From Glandiceps talaboti (lineage: Eukaryota; Hemichordata; Enteropneusta; Spengelidae): DNA of 64,000 bases. The stretch's first letter is position 1. Each line of letters starts with the position of its first letter. This document shows, one piece after another, positions 47,777 through 60,676 of this stretch. The stretch spans positions 23,821,003 through 23,885,002 of the forward strand of contig NC_135551.1 of assembly GCF_964340395.1 (NCBI RefSeq), in the 5' to 3' direction. A program made the position numbers and the translations under genes. The notes under the pieces are model-generated. The model saw nothing but the letters and a program-made list of their open reading frames with translations, had not been told where the DNA came from and did not search any database.

Positions 47777-50662
47777 CTTTATAGTATTGAACAAAAGAAA
47801 TAAAATGTTAACAATTTAAGTGAAAAGACTTGTTTTTTAGGAAACATTCCCATTTTAAACATATGCCAAACAATGAGAAATTTAGAATCTGTCCATAAGC
47901 CTTGTGGTAGCATGTTTTAGTTCTTATTGTTCGAAAACTTATTCGCGTTATGTTTTCAGTTCTAACCTGTTCCGTAGGACTACATTTCGGAGTAAATTTC
48001 GTCTGACTTCATGGCCTTTTTAATTTGTTTACCATGAATGTACTGCTGCTTCATTTGACTTACAGAAGTCATGTGGTGACCCAAATAGAAATAAGAAAAA
48101 GCACTACTTGAGGAAAATATTATTGAAAATTACTCGCTCTCTCGATACGACTCTAGACAACGGATTACAGTCATCAAGACAAGCAAGTCGACTCATTTTG
48201 TTTTTAAAAACAACATAGTAAAAGCATACCTTCAATATGTCGCTTTGTTGGATTAAAATAGATATAATTTGAATCAATAACTACGTACTTATGTATATCC
48301 TGTCTGTGCTATGTGCAAAGGACAACTTGAAATGGTATAACATCAACAGTACAATGTACTGGTAGTAATTTAAACTGAGCCAAACAAACAATGCACAAAG
48401 GGTCATGGACGGTTCTTCGTCTACATATGCAATACAACCATCATATTTGTAGGGTCAAATTAGAATGTCGGTGCCACTCAAGTGCCACTCAGTCAATTTC
48501 CTTATAATTAGACATTGCTCATGTTAATCAGTTGTCAATATTATCAATAATATCAAACGATATTACGAGTAAGTTATTGTACTTAACAAAAAAAATATTT
48601 TCAAAAAATCATTCCGGGTTGAAGCTAGTGCAGCTTTAACATAATATCAAACGTACTCTACGGCAACTGAACAGGCTCAAGACATCACAAATTAATTTCG
48701 ATCAAAGAAAAGAAAAGAAGGAAAAAGCTTACTTCATATCAATTTTTTTTTTTTAAAGAAAACAAAAGTTTGTTTCATATTAATTTGCATTTGCAAATCA
48801 ATTTCCAAATTGAATTCATTTTCATTTTCACTTGCATGTGCATATCGATTTTCATTTCAAATTCATTTTCATTTTGCAAATCAAACATCCAATCACAGAC
48901 AAAATAGCCATCAGCAGTCAACCACATTGTCATCAACATCTTACTACACTGTCCCCCCTTCACTCCTATGACACTCACCCCTCTCCTCACACTACAACTA
49001 ACAGTTAATTTACTGTATTGTTTTCAACAGCGATTTGAGTGATGTGTTCTGATATTACATTACAATGGTGACGGGAGTAGAATATATGGCAGCGGTTGCA
49101 GCGGTGGGATGACAAAACTAATAAATAATGCAACCTCAGTCTCATTTTCTAAAGTGTGGCCCTCCCACCACCGAGAACGGATTTGTAAAATGTGATCCCT
49201 GTAATTCCACCAGCCCTTCCTCCTTGTAATGATGACTGTAAGCTCCCTCATCTCTATCTACATTGTTGTAACGCCTACGTGTAATCAAACATTCATGATA
49301 ACACCATTGTTTAATAGTGAATGTTTTACTTAATTAGCTGTACCTGTAAAACACTGTGACATGTACAGTATGTCCTGGTTGGAGTAGGGACTGTATGATT
49401 AGCATAATAATGGTCAAATGGAAACTATACGAACAGCAGCGTTGTCTATGATACTCTCGTCACTTAAGGTCACTAGAAGAACAAATTACTTCATTGCAAG
49501 AGGGTTTTTTTTTAAAAATAACATAAAGGAGAATGTAATATATCAATGTAGTTAGAATAGTTAGAATACAGTATGCATAGGCGCGACAGAAACGGGGCTG
49601 TCATGCCCCCGAAATATGCGGTACAAGTCTGTCCTTTTGGTATAGTGTTAACGTATATCATATTATGAATATAATGAATAGCCAAACTTTGAAGGGTGCA
49701 CGTGCAAAAAATGATTGAATTACATGTCAACTACAGATGAAACAATTAAAAATGGAGTGGAGACAGATGGTATAGAAATGTATGTATAAAAAAGTATGAA
49801 TAGGCTGCCAAGAACTTAACATTTAAACCCGGTATCTATCGAACTGTAAAATTATTCGATACAGTCATTCGGTAAGTACTTAATTACATTTATGTCGTTG
49901 GATTTAAACTCCTAGGCCTTACGAAGTAATAAACTCTACATTGCGTATCTTTATCATTTTTAAATATATTTAAATATAAAACAGGTTTAATTGCTTTGGT
50001 TTTCAAGAGGCCCCCATATGGATGAGGACAGGCTAGGGTATTTTGATTTCAATTTATAAAACATGTTGTATCGTGACTTTCCGACTTGATAAATCAATGT
50101 TATTAAGTTATTGAAAAAGAAGAAATATTTTACAGCATTCTTAAGGGAGGTCGCAAAATAGCAAAAGCCAGCCTAGTCCGTCTTCCTGAACACTGACAAT
50201 GAAACATTTGTATTTAAAAAAAATAATAAATAAAAAAAAAATTCAAGTTTTACATGTAGACAGTACCTTACATTACACATAAATACGATTCAATAATATG
50301 TGAAGCAATATATGCAAATGCCTTGTTTATAACTCAATAAATTGCAAAATACTAAGAAATGAGTAAACTAAAAGTTATTTGAATTTGGAGAGTTTTTATC
50401 AAACGTTTATAAGTGAGCTTGTTCTCATGTTTCAATTAGTTGGACACAACTTAACTTATTTCTCGTTTTCTTAAACCCCAATATTCGAATCCCATGGCTT
50501 TAATATCTTAGTAATTGAATCTTATTGGGATTAAATGGCGTTAATGTTAGTCTAATCGATTATGATATCACAAGGTGGAAAATAACAAACATTCGCCATA
50601 ATTCTTCCTGTTTCACTATTTCATAGACTTTTCTAATAGATTCACATATCTTGTACTTACAG
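47777..50662. other. Unique AT-rich stretch upstream of exon E
   Basis: No gene recognised. If exon E is functional, its non-coding first exon should be here. Confidence 0.5.
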
Positions 50663-50746
50663 GATAACAATATTTCAACATGCGAGCTCTCACATCGCTG
50701 GTAAACATCTTAGGACTCATTGATATGGTAGAATGTGTCTCTGAAG
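50663..50746 (+). CDS. Exon E: orphan propeller-family signal-peptide exon
   Basis: After the acceptor CTTGTACTTACAG an exon starts at 50,663 with ATG at 50,680 and ends at 50,746 before GTAATT. Its coding part is 67 nt, 22 codons plus one base, exactly as in genes A, C and D, and it is likewise preceded by a short leader after an acceptor. The peptide begins MRALTSLVNILGLIDMVECV. The last base is G, as in C and D, so it would complete a Gly codon with the GT that opens the propeller exon of C or D. No propeller exon is found between here and gene D; a microsatellite and a LINE fill the next 5 kb. It is either the remnant of a fifth gene or an alternative first coding exon for D at 62,067. 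The hydrophobic core is weaker than in the other copies. Confidence 0.55.
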
Positions 50747-51053
50747 GTAATTAGACGTAACAAATATCTTCTTGTCTTTTCCCGTTCTTCAACATTTGAA
50801 AAAAAAAAAGAATTTATTTTATTTGTATTCCCAGCGATTCATAATCACACACTATTTAGGTTTGGGACTATATGACAGGTAAGGGCTATGTACATATTGC
50901 ACGGTCCATATCATGTCCCTGTGTCCGGAACAGTCTAGGCTTTGCCAGTAAGTCCACACAGGCTAACCCGGAGTCACCCAGCTACGGCAAACATAGCACT
51001 CGTGTTAGTCTATTATGATTGCTACCATTGGTGTCTCCGATGATCACGTATTA

Positions 51054-51161
<108 letters not shown>

Positions 51162-51756
51162 CTTTGATAAAATCAAGCCAAACCACAACCCGGTTCTGTG
51201 CTCATAGTTCTGAGGTCATTCAGCCGCACGTTTATTTCTTCCTTAGGGAGCCCTCACTATTTATTTTTTTTTAAATGTATACACATTCGACATATACATG
51301 TAGTTTCTGAAGCCAGTACAGTGGAAAATAACAATCTGTAACACAAATTGATCAAACCGATCCGAGTAGTACATGGAGTTCTGTTCTGAAACATACCACA
51401 TACTGGGATGATATGGTGACCTAGTGAGCTGAAAATCTCTAACAGGTTTCATTGCACATATATTTATAACTGGTAAATACTGATTATAAACATTAAGTAC
51501 ATGTTGAAAACAAGAATTTATGGTAACATGACAAAGAATTTTATGGTAATATATATATAGCTAACTTTTCATAGCACATGTACTAGTACATGGCGTTCTG
51601 TTATATGAATAATAATAATAATTTTAATTCGGTAAAGGGCCACGGCCCATCATACAAAAATTACATACACAGGTGAAACACACTGGATTGGTCAACATAT
51701 AGTAAAAGTTATCCAACTACACATATGCCATAAGACGAAATTAATGATACAAAAAT

Positions 51757-54700
51757 CTAGACTTCCTTCAAAAACCTCTCTCGTGTTTGGAAGGACTTAA
51801 ATATGAAAATAGCCAACTGAAAATTAAGCTTGGAGTTTGCATTTGAAAGAAGATAATTAAACTTTTCCCTGGATGGGAAAGTATAATAATACTTGGGAAT
51901 GTGTACGGCTCTGTCATCAGCATATAATGGACATGACATCAAAAAGTGATATTCATCTTCTATAACAGAAACGTCAAAAAGTACACAAAAAGGGCAGCAT
52001 CGAACAGTTAAAAGAACATTTTCGTGTCTACCCGATTCCACTCTTAGATTGTGACTAGAGCAACGGAATCGAGCTAATGCACGTTTGTATTTCATAACCG
52101 TTATTGATGATAAATATTGTTCTGGTTCGAGAGCAGATTTAAATTCTCTGTACGTACGTAGTCTAGCTGATTCCCGAATTTCGGAAGACCATTCCTGAAA
52201 ACAACAATCTTTCACTCTTTGTGTAAATAGTTTTAAAAACACTTCCTCATTGCCAACCTGCTGCTCTAACCAAACAATACCAAAACCATATTTCATCAGT
52301 AAAATTTTAACGTAAGTTGCCCATGTTTTTCTACCTGCTTCATCTAGCTTTTTCAACATTTGATATGCTGCTTTCGGGTACCTTTTGTCGTCCATGCTAA
52401 GTAATTTTAACCAGTAAGATACACAACGTTTAAAATATACATGACACAAAGAAAATCTTCCACATTCACCGAGAAGAGCAACAGTATTCACATTACTATT
52501 TACACCCAACAAAAATCGACAAAACTTATATTGTACTCTTTGAATTTGTTCAGCATACTCGAAACCCCATATTTCACTACCATAACAAATCATAGGAACG
52601 ATAATGGCATCAAATAATTTAAATGCATTTGATAACGACATACCCCCTAACTTTCTGATAATGGCTTGTATTTGAAACAAGGCTTTGTTACCTTTCAGTG
52701 CCAAGTTCTTTTTTGCAGGTGACCATGACAACCTTGAGGAAATTAACAAACCTAGGTAGTTATAATAGGTGACAGAATTAACCTCTGTTCCACCATAAAA
52801 CCATTTTTCACTGTGTTTTAAGGGACCCCCATTTCTGAATACCATAATCTTTGTTTTATCTAAATTAATTTCCATTGCCCAACGTTTACAGAATGTTGCT
52901 AGCTTAGTTATTTTGCGTTGTAACCATATTGGTAAAACTGCTACATCTGCCACATCGTCAGCATACATTAAAATGCCAACTGATGGGAAGTCTTCATTAA
53001 CATAAATGTCACCAGCTGCATTGTCTTTCATACAACTCGCCAACTCATTAATAAACATGGAAAATAAAAGGGGAGTTAACATACACCCCTGTCTTGTACC
53101 AACATTACAGTTGAAATATTCGGTTATACCATCACTACAACGAACACATGATTGAAGTTTCGAGTACATTGAACGTAACACTGTCAGAACCCTGCCATGT
53201 AAACCATAACTTATCAGCCTGTGCCACAAATACGTATGACTGACCCTGTCAAAAGCTTTAGAAAAATCAATAAATATGCAATATATACGACCACCTCGAC
53301 GGGATAATTGTTTACTTACAAGATCTAGAGATTGCAAAGTAAATAAATTATCTATTGTGGAGTAGCCTTTTCTGAAGCCAGCTTGTGCCTCAACTAAAAT
53401 GTTGTTTTCCTTTGCCCAATTTGCTAAACGTTCATTTAATATTTTTGTGAATATTTTACTGACAACAGACAATAAAGAAATACCACGATAATTGTTTACA
53501 CTGTCCCTTTTGCCTTTTTTAAACAACGGACAAATGACCCCCTTACCCCACTCAGTCGGAAAATTACCAGTGCTCAGAATACTGTTAAATAAAAGTTGCA
53601 AACGTGGAGCGAGTATCTGTAAAGCGCTTTTAAGTAGTTCACAAATAATGCCATCTGGACCAGGAGCTTTATTTTTTGGATAATTACTAATGGCTTCATG
53701 AATTTCCTTAATTGTTATGTCAGCATTTACATCATTGAACATATCGTTGTTACATTCGATGCATGAATTATCGTGCTGTTCAAGATCGCTATGAATACGT
53801 AAATGAAAATCTATATCACAAGTGTCTTCCTTTGGATTCAATAGCTTTCTAAAATAGTCAAACCATTCCAAGGGCGGTATGTTCGATTTATACCCCACAA
53901 CAGACTCCCCGCGAACTTTTTTAATTACATCCCAAAACTTTACAGGATCGTTGCAGTTTTCCATAAGGTTGCTTTTTTGTTTGTCTTTGTAGAACTTAAC
54001 TTTTTCACGACAAAGGCGCTCGAAATTATTCCTGGCAGACCTGTACTCCGCGAGGTCCAAGGTATTATTTGACGAACGGAATTTCTTAAGTTTGCTAAAT
54101 TTGTCCTTTCTGGCAAGTTCACAGTCACGATCCCACCATTCTTTATTTTCATCTTTGGTACGATGATTTCTCCTTCCATATCTAGTTTGCATACTCTGAG
54201 CTGCTCTACAGATGATATCATTAAATAATGCTACAGCACAATCGATATTTGTATTTCCAACAAGCTCATTTTCGAATTTAGTAAACAAATCTAGTGATAT
54301 TTCATCTTGCAGTTTTTCATCAAATTCAGTGGCAAATTGACTTTTCCAATAAAATCTTTGCAATGGAGAAATCATCATATCAACAATGTGGTTACTTAAT
54401 TTATGTTGGGCACTTGAAAAAAGAAATCTACAATTGACTGGAAAATGGTCAGACATATCAAGGTCATCAACAATAAAATTTGTTACATATTCAAATAGTG
54501 AGTTTGAGACAATTATGTAGTCAACAATACTAACACCTTGGTTAGTACAACAGGTGTATTCACCATTCTTGTCACCTACAAATCGCCCGTTTAAGATATG
54601 TAAATCTAGTTTACAACACAGATCAATCAACGTCCGCCCAAAATTATTTTCATAAATATCTTTTGACTGTCTTGGCACATTGAAGTCGGAAAACTCAATA

Positions 54701-55287
54701 GTATCAAGTGTGTCTTGATGTTCTTTCGGAATGTAATCTAATAGTTTTCCAGTTCTAGCATTGTAATCCCCAGCTAAAATCACATCAAAATCCTGAAAAT
54801 CACTATATAACCGTACGAGGTGGTTTTCCAAACGTACAATACCATTCGGTTCGTCTTCTTCGTAAATGACTGAACACTCAGGTGAAACATAAGTACAAAC
54901 AATAAAAATGTTCCTATTTAAATTAAATATCTCCTTCTTCATCTCGAGGAAAATTATGTCATTTAATTCTTTATAAATTCGTTTCACATAAGTTACAATT
55001 TTGTCTGAGATGAGAATTAATACCCCACCAGAACAACGACCATATCTTGATGACTTTTCTCTACAAGTAGCAAAGGCGGTAAAACCTGGAAGAAAATCAA
55101 TAAATTGATCACAGCTGCTAGCAAAAGTTTCACAAATACAGACGATAGAAAAACTAGAGAGGTAATTTTTCAAATGGTTATTTGAAAGATGTCTTCTTAA
55201 ACCATTTGCATTCCATGTTACTAAAGAAAGTTCATTAGTTATATAATTTTCTTTTATTGTAGTCTCACTGCGGGCCTGGCCACACCC
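51757..55287 (-). CDS. LINE ORF2: endonuclease-reverse transcriptase
   Basis: This open frame runs from just after a TAG at 55,290-55,288. Its first ATG is at 55,173 (1,138 codons to the stop), but the endonuclease signature VTWNANGLRR lies upstream of that ATG (about 55,220), so translation probably begins earlier or by another mechanism. Endonuclease motifs: CICETF, GDYNART, SIVDYII and MSDHFPV, within about residues 1-250 of the ATG-initiated protein. RT motifs: NKAPGPDGII, FIDFSKAFDRV, GTRQGCMLTPLL and the catalytic YADD at about 737-740, all present. A C-terminal Cys/His knuckle (CCPFC...EDEYHFLMSCPLY) follows. The protein would nick DNA and copy its own RNA at the target. All key residues I can see are kept. 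Confidence 0.9.
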   Translation of the reverse strand, partial: GCGQARSETTIKENYITNELSLVTWNANGLRRHLSNNHLKNYLSSFSIVCICETFASSCDQFIDFLPGFTAFATCREKSSRYGRCSGGVLILISDKIVTYVKRIYKELNDIIFLEMKKEIFNLNRNIFIVCTYVSPECSVIYEEDEPNGIVRLENHLVRLYSDFQDFDVILAGDYNARTGKLLDYIPKEHQDTLDTIEFSDFNVPRQSKDIYENNFGRTLIDLCCKLDLHILNGRFVGDKNGEYTCCTNQGVSIVDYIIVSNSLFEYVTNFIVDDLDMSDHFPVNCRFLFSSAQHKLSNHIVDMMISPLQRFYWKSQFATEFDEKLQDEISLDLFTKFENELVGNTNIDCAVALFNDIICRAAQSMQTRYGRRNHRTKDENKEWWDRDCELARKDKFSKLKKFRSSNNTLDLAEYRSARNNFERLCREKVKFYKDKQKSNLMENCNDPVKFWDVIKKVRGESVVGYKSNIPPLEWFDYFRKLLNPKEDTCDIDFHLRIHSDLEQHDNSCIECNNDMFNDVNADITIKEIHEAISNYPKNKAPGPDGIICELLKSALQILAPRLQLLFNSILSTGNFPTEWGKGVICPLFKKGKRDSVNNYRGISLLSVVSKIFTKILNERLANWAKENNILVEAQAGFRKGYSTIDNLFTLQSLDLVSKQLSRRGGRIYCIFIDFSKAFDRVSHTYLWHRLISYGLHGRVLTVLRSMYSKLQSCVRCSDGITEYFNCNVGTRQGCMLTPLLFSMFINELASCMKDNAAGDIYVNEDFPSVGILMYADDVADVAVLPIWLQRKITKLATFCKRWAMEINLDKTKIMVFRNGGPLKHSEKWFYGGTEVNSVTYYNYLGLLISSRLSWSPAKKNLALKGNKALFQIQAIIRKLGGMSLSNAFKLFDAIIVPMICYGSEIWGFEYAEQIQRVQYKFCRFLLGVNSNVNTVALLGECGRFSLCHVYFKRCVSYWLKLLSMDDKRYPKAAYQMLKKLDEAGRKTWATYVKILLMKYGFGIVWLEQQVGNEEVFLKLFTQRVKDCCFQEWSSEIRESARLRTYREFKSALEPEQYLSSITVMKYKRALARFRCSSHNLRVESGRHENVLLTVRCCPFCVLFDVSVIEDEYHFLMSCPLYADDRAVHIPKYYYTFPSREKFNYLLSNANSKLNFQLAIFIFKSFQTRERFLKEV

Positions 55288-55412
55288 CTATACACGACGG
55301 ATGTCATTTTCAATATCATCAAAACGATACCTTACACCTTCTATGACAAGTTTGTCAAAACTTAAGAACGCTCGTTTACCATCGTCAATAGCGGCTTGGA
55401 GAAACGGGCGAA
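55288..55412 (-). CDS. LINE ORF1, C-terminal fragment
   Basis: A minus-strand frame ending in TAG at 55,290-55,288 carries LRPFLQAAIDDGKRAFLSFD followed by KLVIEGVRYRFDDIENDIRRV, resembling the C-terminus of LINE ORF1 proteins. It is in the same frame as ORF2, separated by only the TAG. The 5' part is missing; the open frame continues to about 55,491, but the part above about 55,412 looks like flanking DNA. Confidence 0.65.
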
Positions 55413-55829
55413 GATTTTTTTTTGAAATGAATATGTAAGTATACTGTAATTTTTCATAATGATAAAATAATTTATATGGTATGGCATGCAACTATACTTT
55501 GAGAATTTTTCTCGGTGTTAGTATTCTGAATTGAAATTTCAATTGTGATCAGGAGAGGATATTGTTATCACTTTGACATGTTAAAATAACACCAGATAGC
55601 ACTCTTGTAGTTTAAGTCCTTGAATTTCAAAAAATTCTAGGGGCACAGGGAACCCCCCCCCCCCTCCTGTACCTACCCTCCCACTGCTCCCTTTTATTTT
55701 GATTCAAAGTTTATGTAGTATTATTACTACCTTGACTTGTTAAAATAGCACTAGAAAGTTCATTGTTACCTCTTTCTTTTGAAATAAGCCATATCCATCA
55801 CGTTATTCAACTTCAAAATAAAAGGTTTG

Positions 55830-56072
55830 GTATGTATGTGTGTATGTATGTATGTATGTATGTATGTATGTATGTATGTATGTATGTACGTACGTATGCA
55901 TGCATGTATGTATGTATGTATTTATGTATGTATGTATGTATGTATGTATGTATGTATGTATGTATGTATGTGTGTACGTATGTATGTATGTATGTATGTA
56001 TGTATGTATGTGTGTGTGTGTGTGTGTTTGTATGTATGTATGTATGTATGTATGTATGTATGTATGTATGCA
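55830..56072. repeat. (TATG)n microsatellite
   Basis: About 240 bp of TATG with TACG, CATG and TG interruptions. All ORFs across it are artefacts. Confidence 0.95.
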
Positions 56073-56099
56073 TGTGCGTGTGTGTCTCAATGCAACACT

Positions 56100-58790
56100 C
56101 AACCTTAATTTGTGGAATGCTTAGAAGTTATGACTGTAAAATGGTGGGTGGGGTTTACTAACAACTTCCATGTGAAGGAGGGGAGAGTTACTCCTACAGT
56201 TCAAGTTAGGCAAGGGGTGAAGGGCTACTCAAATTTTCTTGATATTCAAAACAATTTCTCCGACCCCAAAAAAATGACATGGGGCAACAGACGATACAAA
56301 ACATGCATTATAATACGTACACATCAATACAAAAATATAGACGAGACGCTCTTCCTTCAAGTAAAACAACAAGCTCAGAGAATAGACATTCTAAGCTCTT
56401 AGAATCCTATTATCAGATTTACCAATAATGTTGGATTATTTTTGAGACATAATGGCAAAAGTTGAGTTGGTAGATATCAAATTGATTGCAACATTGGAAC
56501 TACGTTATCTTTCTCTAATATATTGACCTTCATATATAATGTAGAATGCGGAAGGAATCCTGCATCAATTAATTATTAAAGTATAAACGTATAATTTTAG
56601 AAAAGAGAAATGTAAGCTTCGTATGATTTTGAGAAACTTACATATACCAATAAGCAATATTTCCAAACCAGCGAGCTCCATAGTTAAGTCTGGACATCAG
56701 TTGTATCATTAATCATTTGGTCATGACTAGATAACCTTTAGATAACCTTTCTGGTGCACTTACTGTTGTCTCATTTACAAAATGTATGTTACATGTACCA
56801 ATATGACTGATGAGTTGAAGGCAGGCAGCTCCGTTTGTCAAAGATGACTTAAAATGTGATGGATGACTGTAGATTTTGAAAAAAAGATGTGAATAACAAG
56901 AATATTGTTCTACATATTTCTTTCAGTGATGCTGCAACTTGAATAGAATTGATAACAATGACGAGTGATGCCTACCATCAAAAATATGTGGTATAGGTAT
57001 TCCTTAAACACGACGATGATATATGGCAACAAATGATGTATATTAGGTTAAAGGGAACACCACTTCACGAAAGGAAAATACTTTTATAACTGTTGCACTT
57101 ATTACCAGGAAAAAACAACTTGAAATTCTATCTCATCTCTATTATTCTCACACTCCACCATTCCCTCTTTGGACTTAGCAGACATAGACATTTATTAAAT
57201 GTACACTGAGTCATAAATATTCAGTACGCACCTAATACATATGTATGTCAGATAAGTCCAATGAAGCCACGGCGACGTGTAAAAACAAGAGAGGTAAATT
57301 ACTGTTTCATTTTGGTGTTACGTGGCAGAGTCAATAGCACAAAATGTGAATGTGAAATCATGAAATCATATATTAAAGCTTGTGTAATAACAGCCATAAA
57401 TTGTATTTTTTAATTGGTTTTGCATTTATTTAAACACATCATAAATGACGTATAATGCCCCAATTAGTATTTTATTGAGATGAGAATATTGCATACGAAT
57501 TGGTGTTTTTTATGCCAAAAAAAGCTGAAGAACAAAGGTGTACAGTGATGTCGAGAGTACTGACAATTTCGGGATATGTTTGGATAAGATGTATTTTTAA
57601 AGATAGTAAAGTATATCTGTCGTATTCGTACATATTATGCTTCAACTCTTTGTTGTTTATAACGTAGTAAATGTCCGCGTTAAGAAAAATGCGCATTCCC
57701 TTGTGTTTACAAGAACATTGTATCAACGGCACGAAGTGACATTCCAGGAGTAATGTAGTTTTGTTCAAAACGAAATTATAATGAAATAAAGTCTTTGATC
57801 TTCATGGACCAGTGATATCTATCATGAAGAATACAACCATTGGCCAATGTGATCTGTTTCAGGAATATTTATAGTCGATTTGCTTCACTTGACTCCAACG
57901 CATATACATAGCACGGACTTGGCTTCAGTAGCAAATTATTTTACTGAGCCTAACAAGATTAGGTAAAAGCCAAATATTTTACATCGACCTCTGGTAAATG
58001 AGTGTGAAACATTAAGGTAAAGGAAAAAACATATCATCATCAGGTCATTAGAATGTATAATGACATTTCAACCACCCGGTCTATAGCCAAACATTTCTCT
58101 TGTCAGACATGTAAAGCAGTTTAGGCCCTGTGTAGAAAGTCGACAGTGAAGTCGATGTCCGTGCTAGATTTTGTCTAACCCATCTGACAGGCAATGTCCA
58201 CCTCAATTCCATGGTTCCTTTTATAAATGGGACGATTTAGATTCAACTCCTTTATCAAAGAGGTTGTATGGATGTTAGCACTGTCTCAGTCTCAGTAATC
58301 TACACAGCAGCTGATGTAAACAGCTCAGGGCTGAACTGGCTAGATGTATTCACGAAGCAATGTGGTTAGGAAATTTTGCGTTGTACTCATGTACTATCGG
58401 AGTTATGGCGAATCTCTTTAAAAGCATATTAATATATGTCGACAGATTTCTTCTTTTTCTGAATCATAGCCAACAGTTTGTTCCAAACTTGCGTGTAGTG
58501 TCTACGACCCTAACAACTTCTAAAAAAAACATCATGTACACACCATAGTCAGCTCTTAAACTCTTGCAACTATAACACTCTTGGATATTACATCAAACCA
58601 CCATGCAAGAAGTAAATGCAGTCCAGGACAGAACATTGCTGATAAAGAAAAATATGCATGATTGACATTGTCATCAAAAACTGCCTTATTGAATCCGACC
58701 GGATGGATGGATGGATGGATGGATGGATGGATGTGACTAAAATAAATCTTTTGATCAGGGTGGCCAGGTTTGTTCACCTGCTCTATAGCA
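56100..58790. other. Noncoding stretch
   Basis: Nothing gene-like; I looked for a propeller exon to pair with exon E and found none. An ATGG tetranucleotide run lies at 58,702-58,733. Confidence 0.5.
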
Positions 58791-58799
58791 TGTACAGAT

Positions 58800-59520
58800 A
58801 GGTATGAGATGGCAAATAAACTGATCTGTTACATGGGACATCTAATTCCAGTACAAGACAGTATTCGCAGCTGCAGACGGAATTTTCCTTTAGTGTTACT
58901 GGGATTAATGCCAACACAGAAAAACAATTTACTTTTCCTAGCCTGTGCTAAATCCATGAAAATTTGCAAACAAGCCGTCATCATATCATGCCCACACCTT
59001 TGTTCTCCAAATAGCCAGTGCAGTGAAATAAGGTCTAGACCACTTGGAACCACTAGGTTTGGTATTTCAATCATAGAAGCTGCATATGCAATTTATGACA
59101 TGGCAAGACGACTCTTTACAATATTTATTTTGCCAAGGATACTCGATTATCTTTTCTTCCATCCATTTTTTTCACTCAATTGAGCTTCCTCAGTTCATTC
59201 TTGTTATGTCCAAAGAATATGCCCAAATGTTTCAAAGCATTAGCCCGAGATCCTCCCGTTTCCTATGTCTAATGTTTCAACCCTTCTGTTTCCTCTCTAT
59301 TTAGCTTTAACCCAGCATATTTGCCATATTTGTCTATAATATTCAAAACTCTAGTTAAAGATTACTTCTTACTTATAAATGTTTGCATATCATCCGCAAG
59401 TTGCATTATCTTTATACGCTTACTTCAAACTTTATATCCCTGAAGTTCTGTATCACTCCCGATTACATTTACAAGAATTTCAACTACGGTCAAAAATAAC
59501 AAGTCTCGGGATGTAGGCGT
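58800..59520 (-). pseudogene. Decayed LINE reverse-transcriptase fragment
   Basis: On the minus strand the RT catalytic block reads QLADDMQTFISKK (LADD at 59,400-59,389). It is followed by IIDKYGKYAGLKLNREETEG, NALKHLGIFFGHNKNELRKL and, further on, a GKVLV-type region broken by stops. The LADD plus LKLN...LGIFFGH order is that of L1/Tx1-type LINEs (family knowledge). This is a different lineage from the element at 51.6-55.4 kb. The plus-strand ORF over it is its shadow. Confidence 0.75.
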
Positions 59521-59950
59521 TCAAACCGACTGTTTCTCAATCAACCAATCAATCAATCACTCAGTCAGGCTATTGTTTCACACAAAGAACACAGTTTTTT
59601 TGTTGTTATTTCAAATGTAATTAATTGTAAACTTTGACAATATGCCATGATGTATGTTGACGTGTACTCGTCATATGGGGATCGATAACCATACAATTAC
59701 TTACACGACTGTTGTTAACAATCACATAATTTTCTTTAGATACAGTAATATAAAGAATTCTGAACAATTCATACAAACAGAACGAGAACCTTTAGATGTG
59801 GCTAGGTATTAAACAGCTTCGTTTTGGTTTTAATACTGGTACTGTTTATGTCGGAACAGTATACCATTGTTTGAGGTTGTCACTTTTCTTAACGTGCATT
59901 TTGACAATAGCAAATTCACACAGAAATGTTGCGGGTAGTTCCAAATACTT

Positions 59951-60045
59951 TATATATCGTGTATGGTAGGAGAGTTGTTACTGTAAACTCCGCTGTATGT
60001 AAACAAGCGTCACCAGCAACATCAGAAACATTCTTCACCAAATAG
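59951..60045 (+). promoter_or_regulatory. TATA promoter and non-coding first exon of gene D
   Basis: TATATAT at 59,951-59,957 is followed about 30 bp on by a likely start near 59,982. An exon without a useful ATG ends AAATAG at 60,045 before GTAAGA. It should splice to 60,644 (acceptor ttttttgaccgacag). Same layout as gene A. Confidence 0.6.
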
Positions 60046-60676
60046 GTAAGAAATTATTTGTTGTGTTGATATCAAAGTACCAGATGGTTGGAGTAAGTTT
60101 TAAATGTTTAAATGATTCAAAGATCTTCAAAAGTTGTTGAAAGTGAGTGTATCTTGCTAAATGTTTGAATGCTTCAAATGCTGTTGAGAGGAGTGCATCT
60201 TGTTCATAAATGTGAAAGGTAAATGTGTTTAAACATGAGAAGTGAAGATAGTTATATATAGATGGTATATAGTATTCATTTAGACTGTAAAATAGTACTC
60301 TTTTTGCGGTAGGGTATACAAGTGAAAAACTATTACGTAATCAGTTAGTGTGAAAATACTGCGAAGAATGCGTGTATATTTTATACACAGACAAGCTATA
60401 TTGTTCGGAATTTTCATGGAATTGTATTATTACTTCATCTAAGTGATTACAATAAAGCGACTCAGTTTGACAATGAAATATTTTTTACCGGACATGTTGT
60501 CTGATCGAAATGTTAACAGTCTAAATCATCACACTCATGTACTATATAAGGTGGGGTTAACGTTATTGGAAAATTCTCGAAAGGAAAAAGAGTACTTGCA
60601 GTGTAAATGAATACTGTAATAAGTTATTTTTTTTGACCGACAGAGACAGATTTATCAGAAGTAGTCAGCATCCAAG

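Larger units (their letters stand above)
51600..55412 (-). mobile_element. Non-LTR retrotransposon (LINE), ORF2 intact, 5'-truncated
   Basis: On the minus strand the element begins within ORF1 near 55,412, carries all of ORF2, and ends with a 3'UTR containing the hairpin GGGCCGTGGCCC and an (ATT)n tail at about 51,605-51,620. Absence of stops in 1,138 codons indicates recent insertion. It lies opposite in strand to, and downstream of, orphan exon E. Target-site duplications could not be settled by eye. Confidence 0.85.

Noticed and set aside
58770-59183. 137-codon plus-strand ORF
   Set aside because: Antisense shadow of a decayed LINE RT on the minus strand, whose LADD block and downstream motifs are readable.
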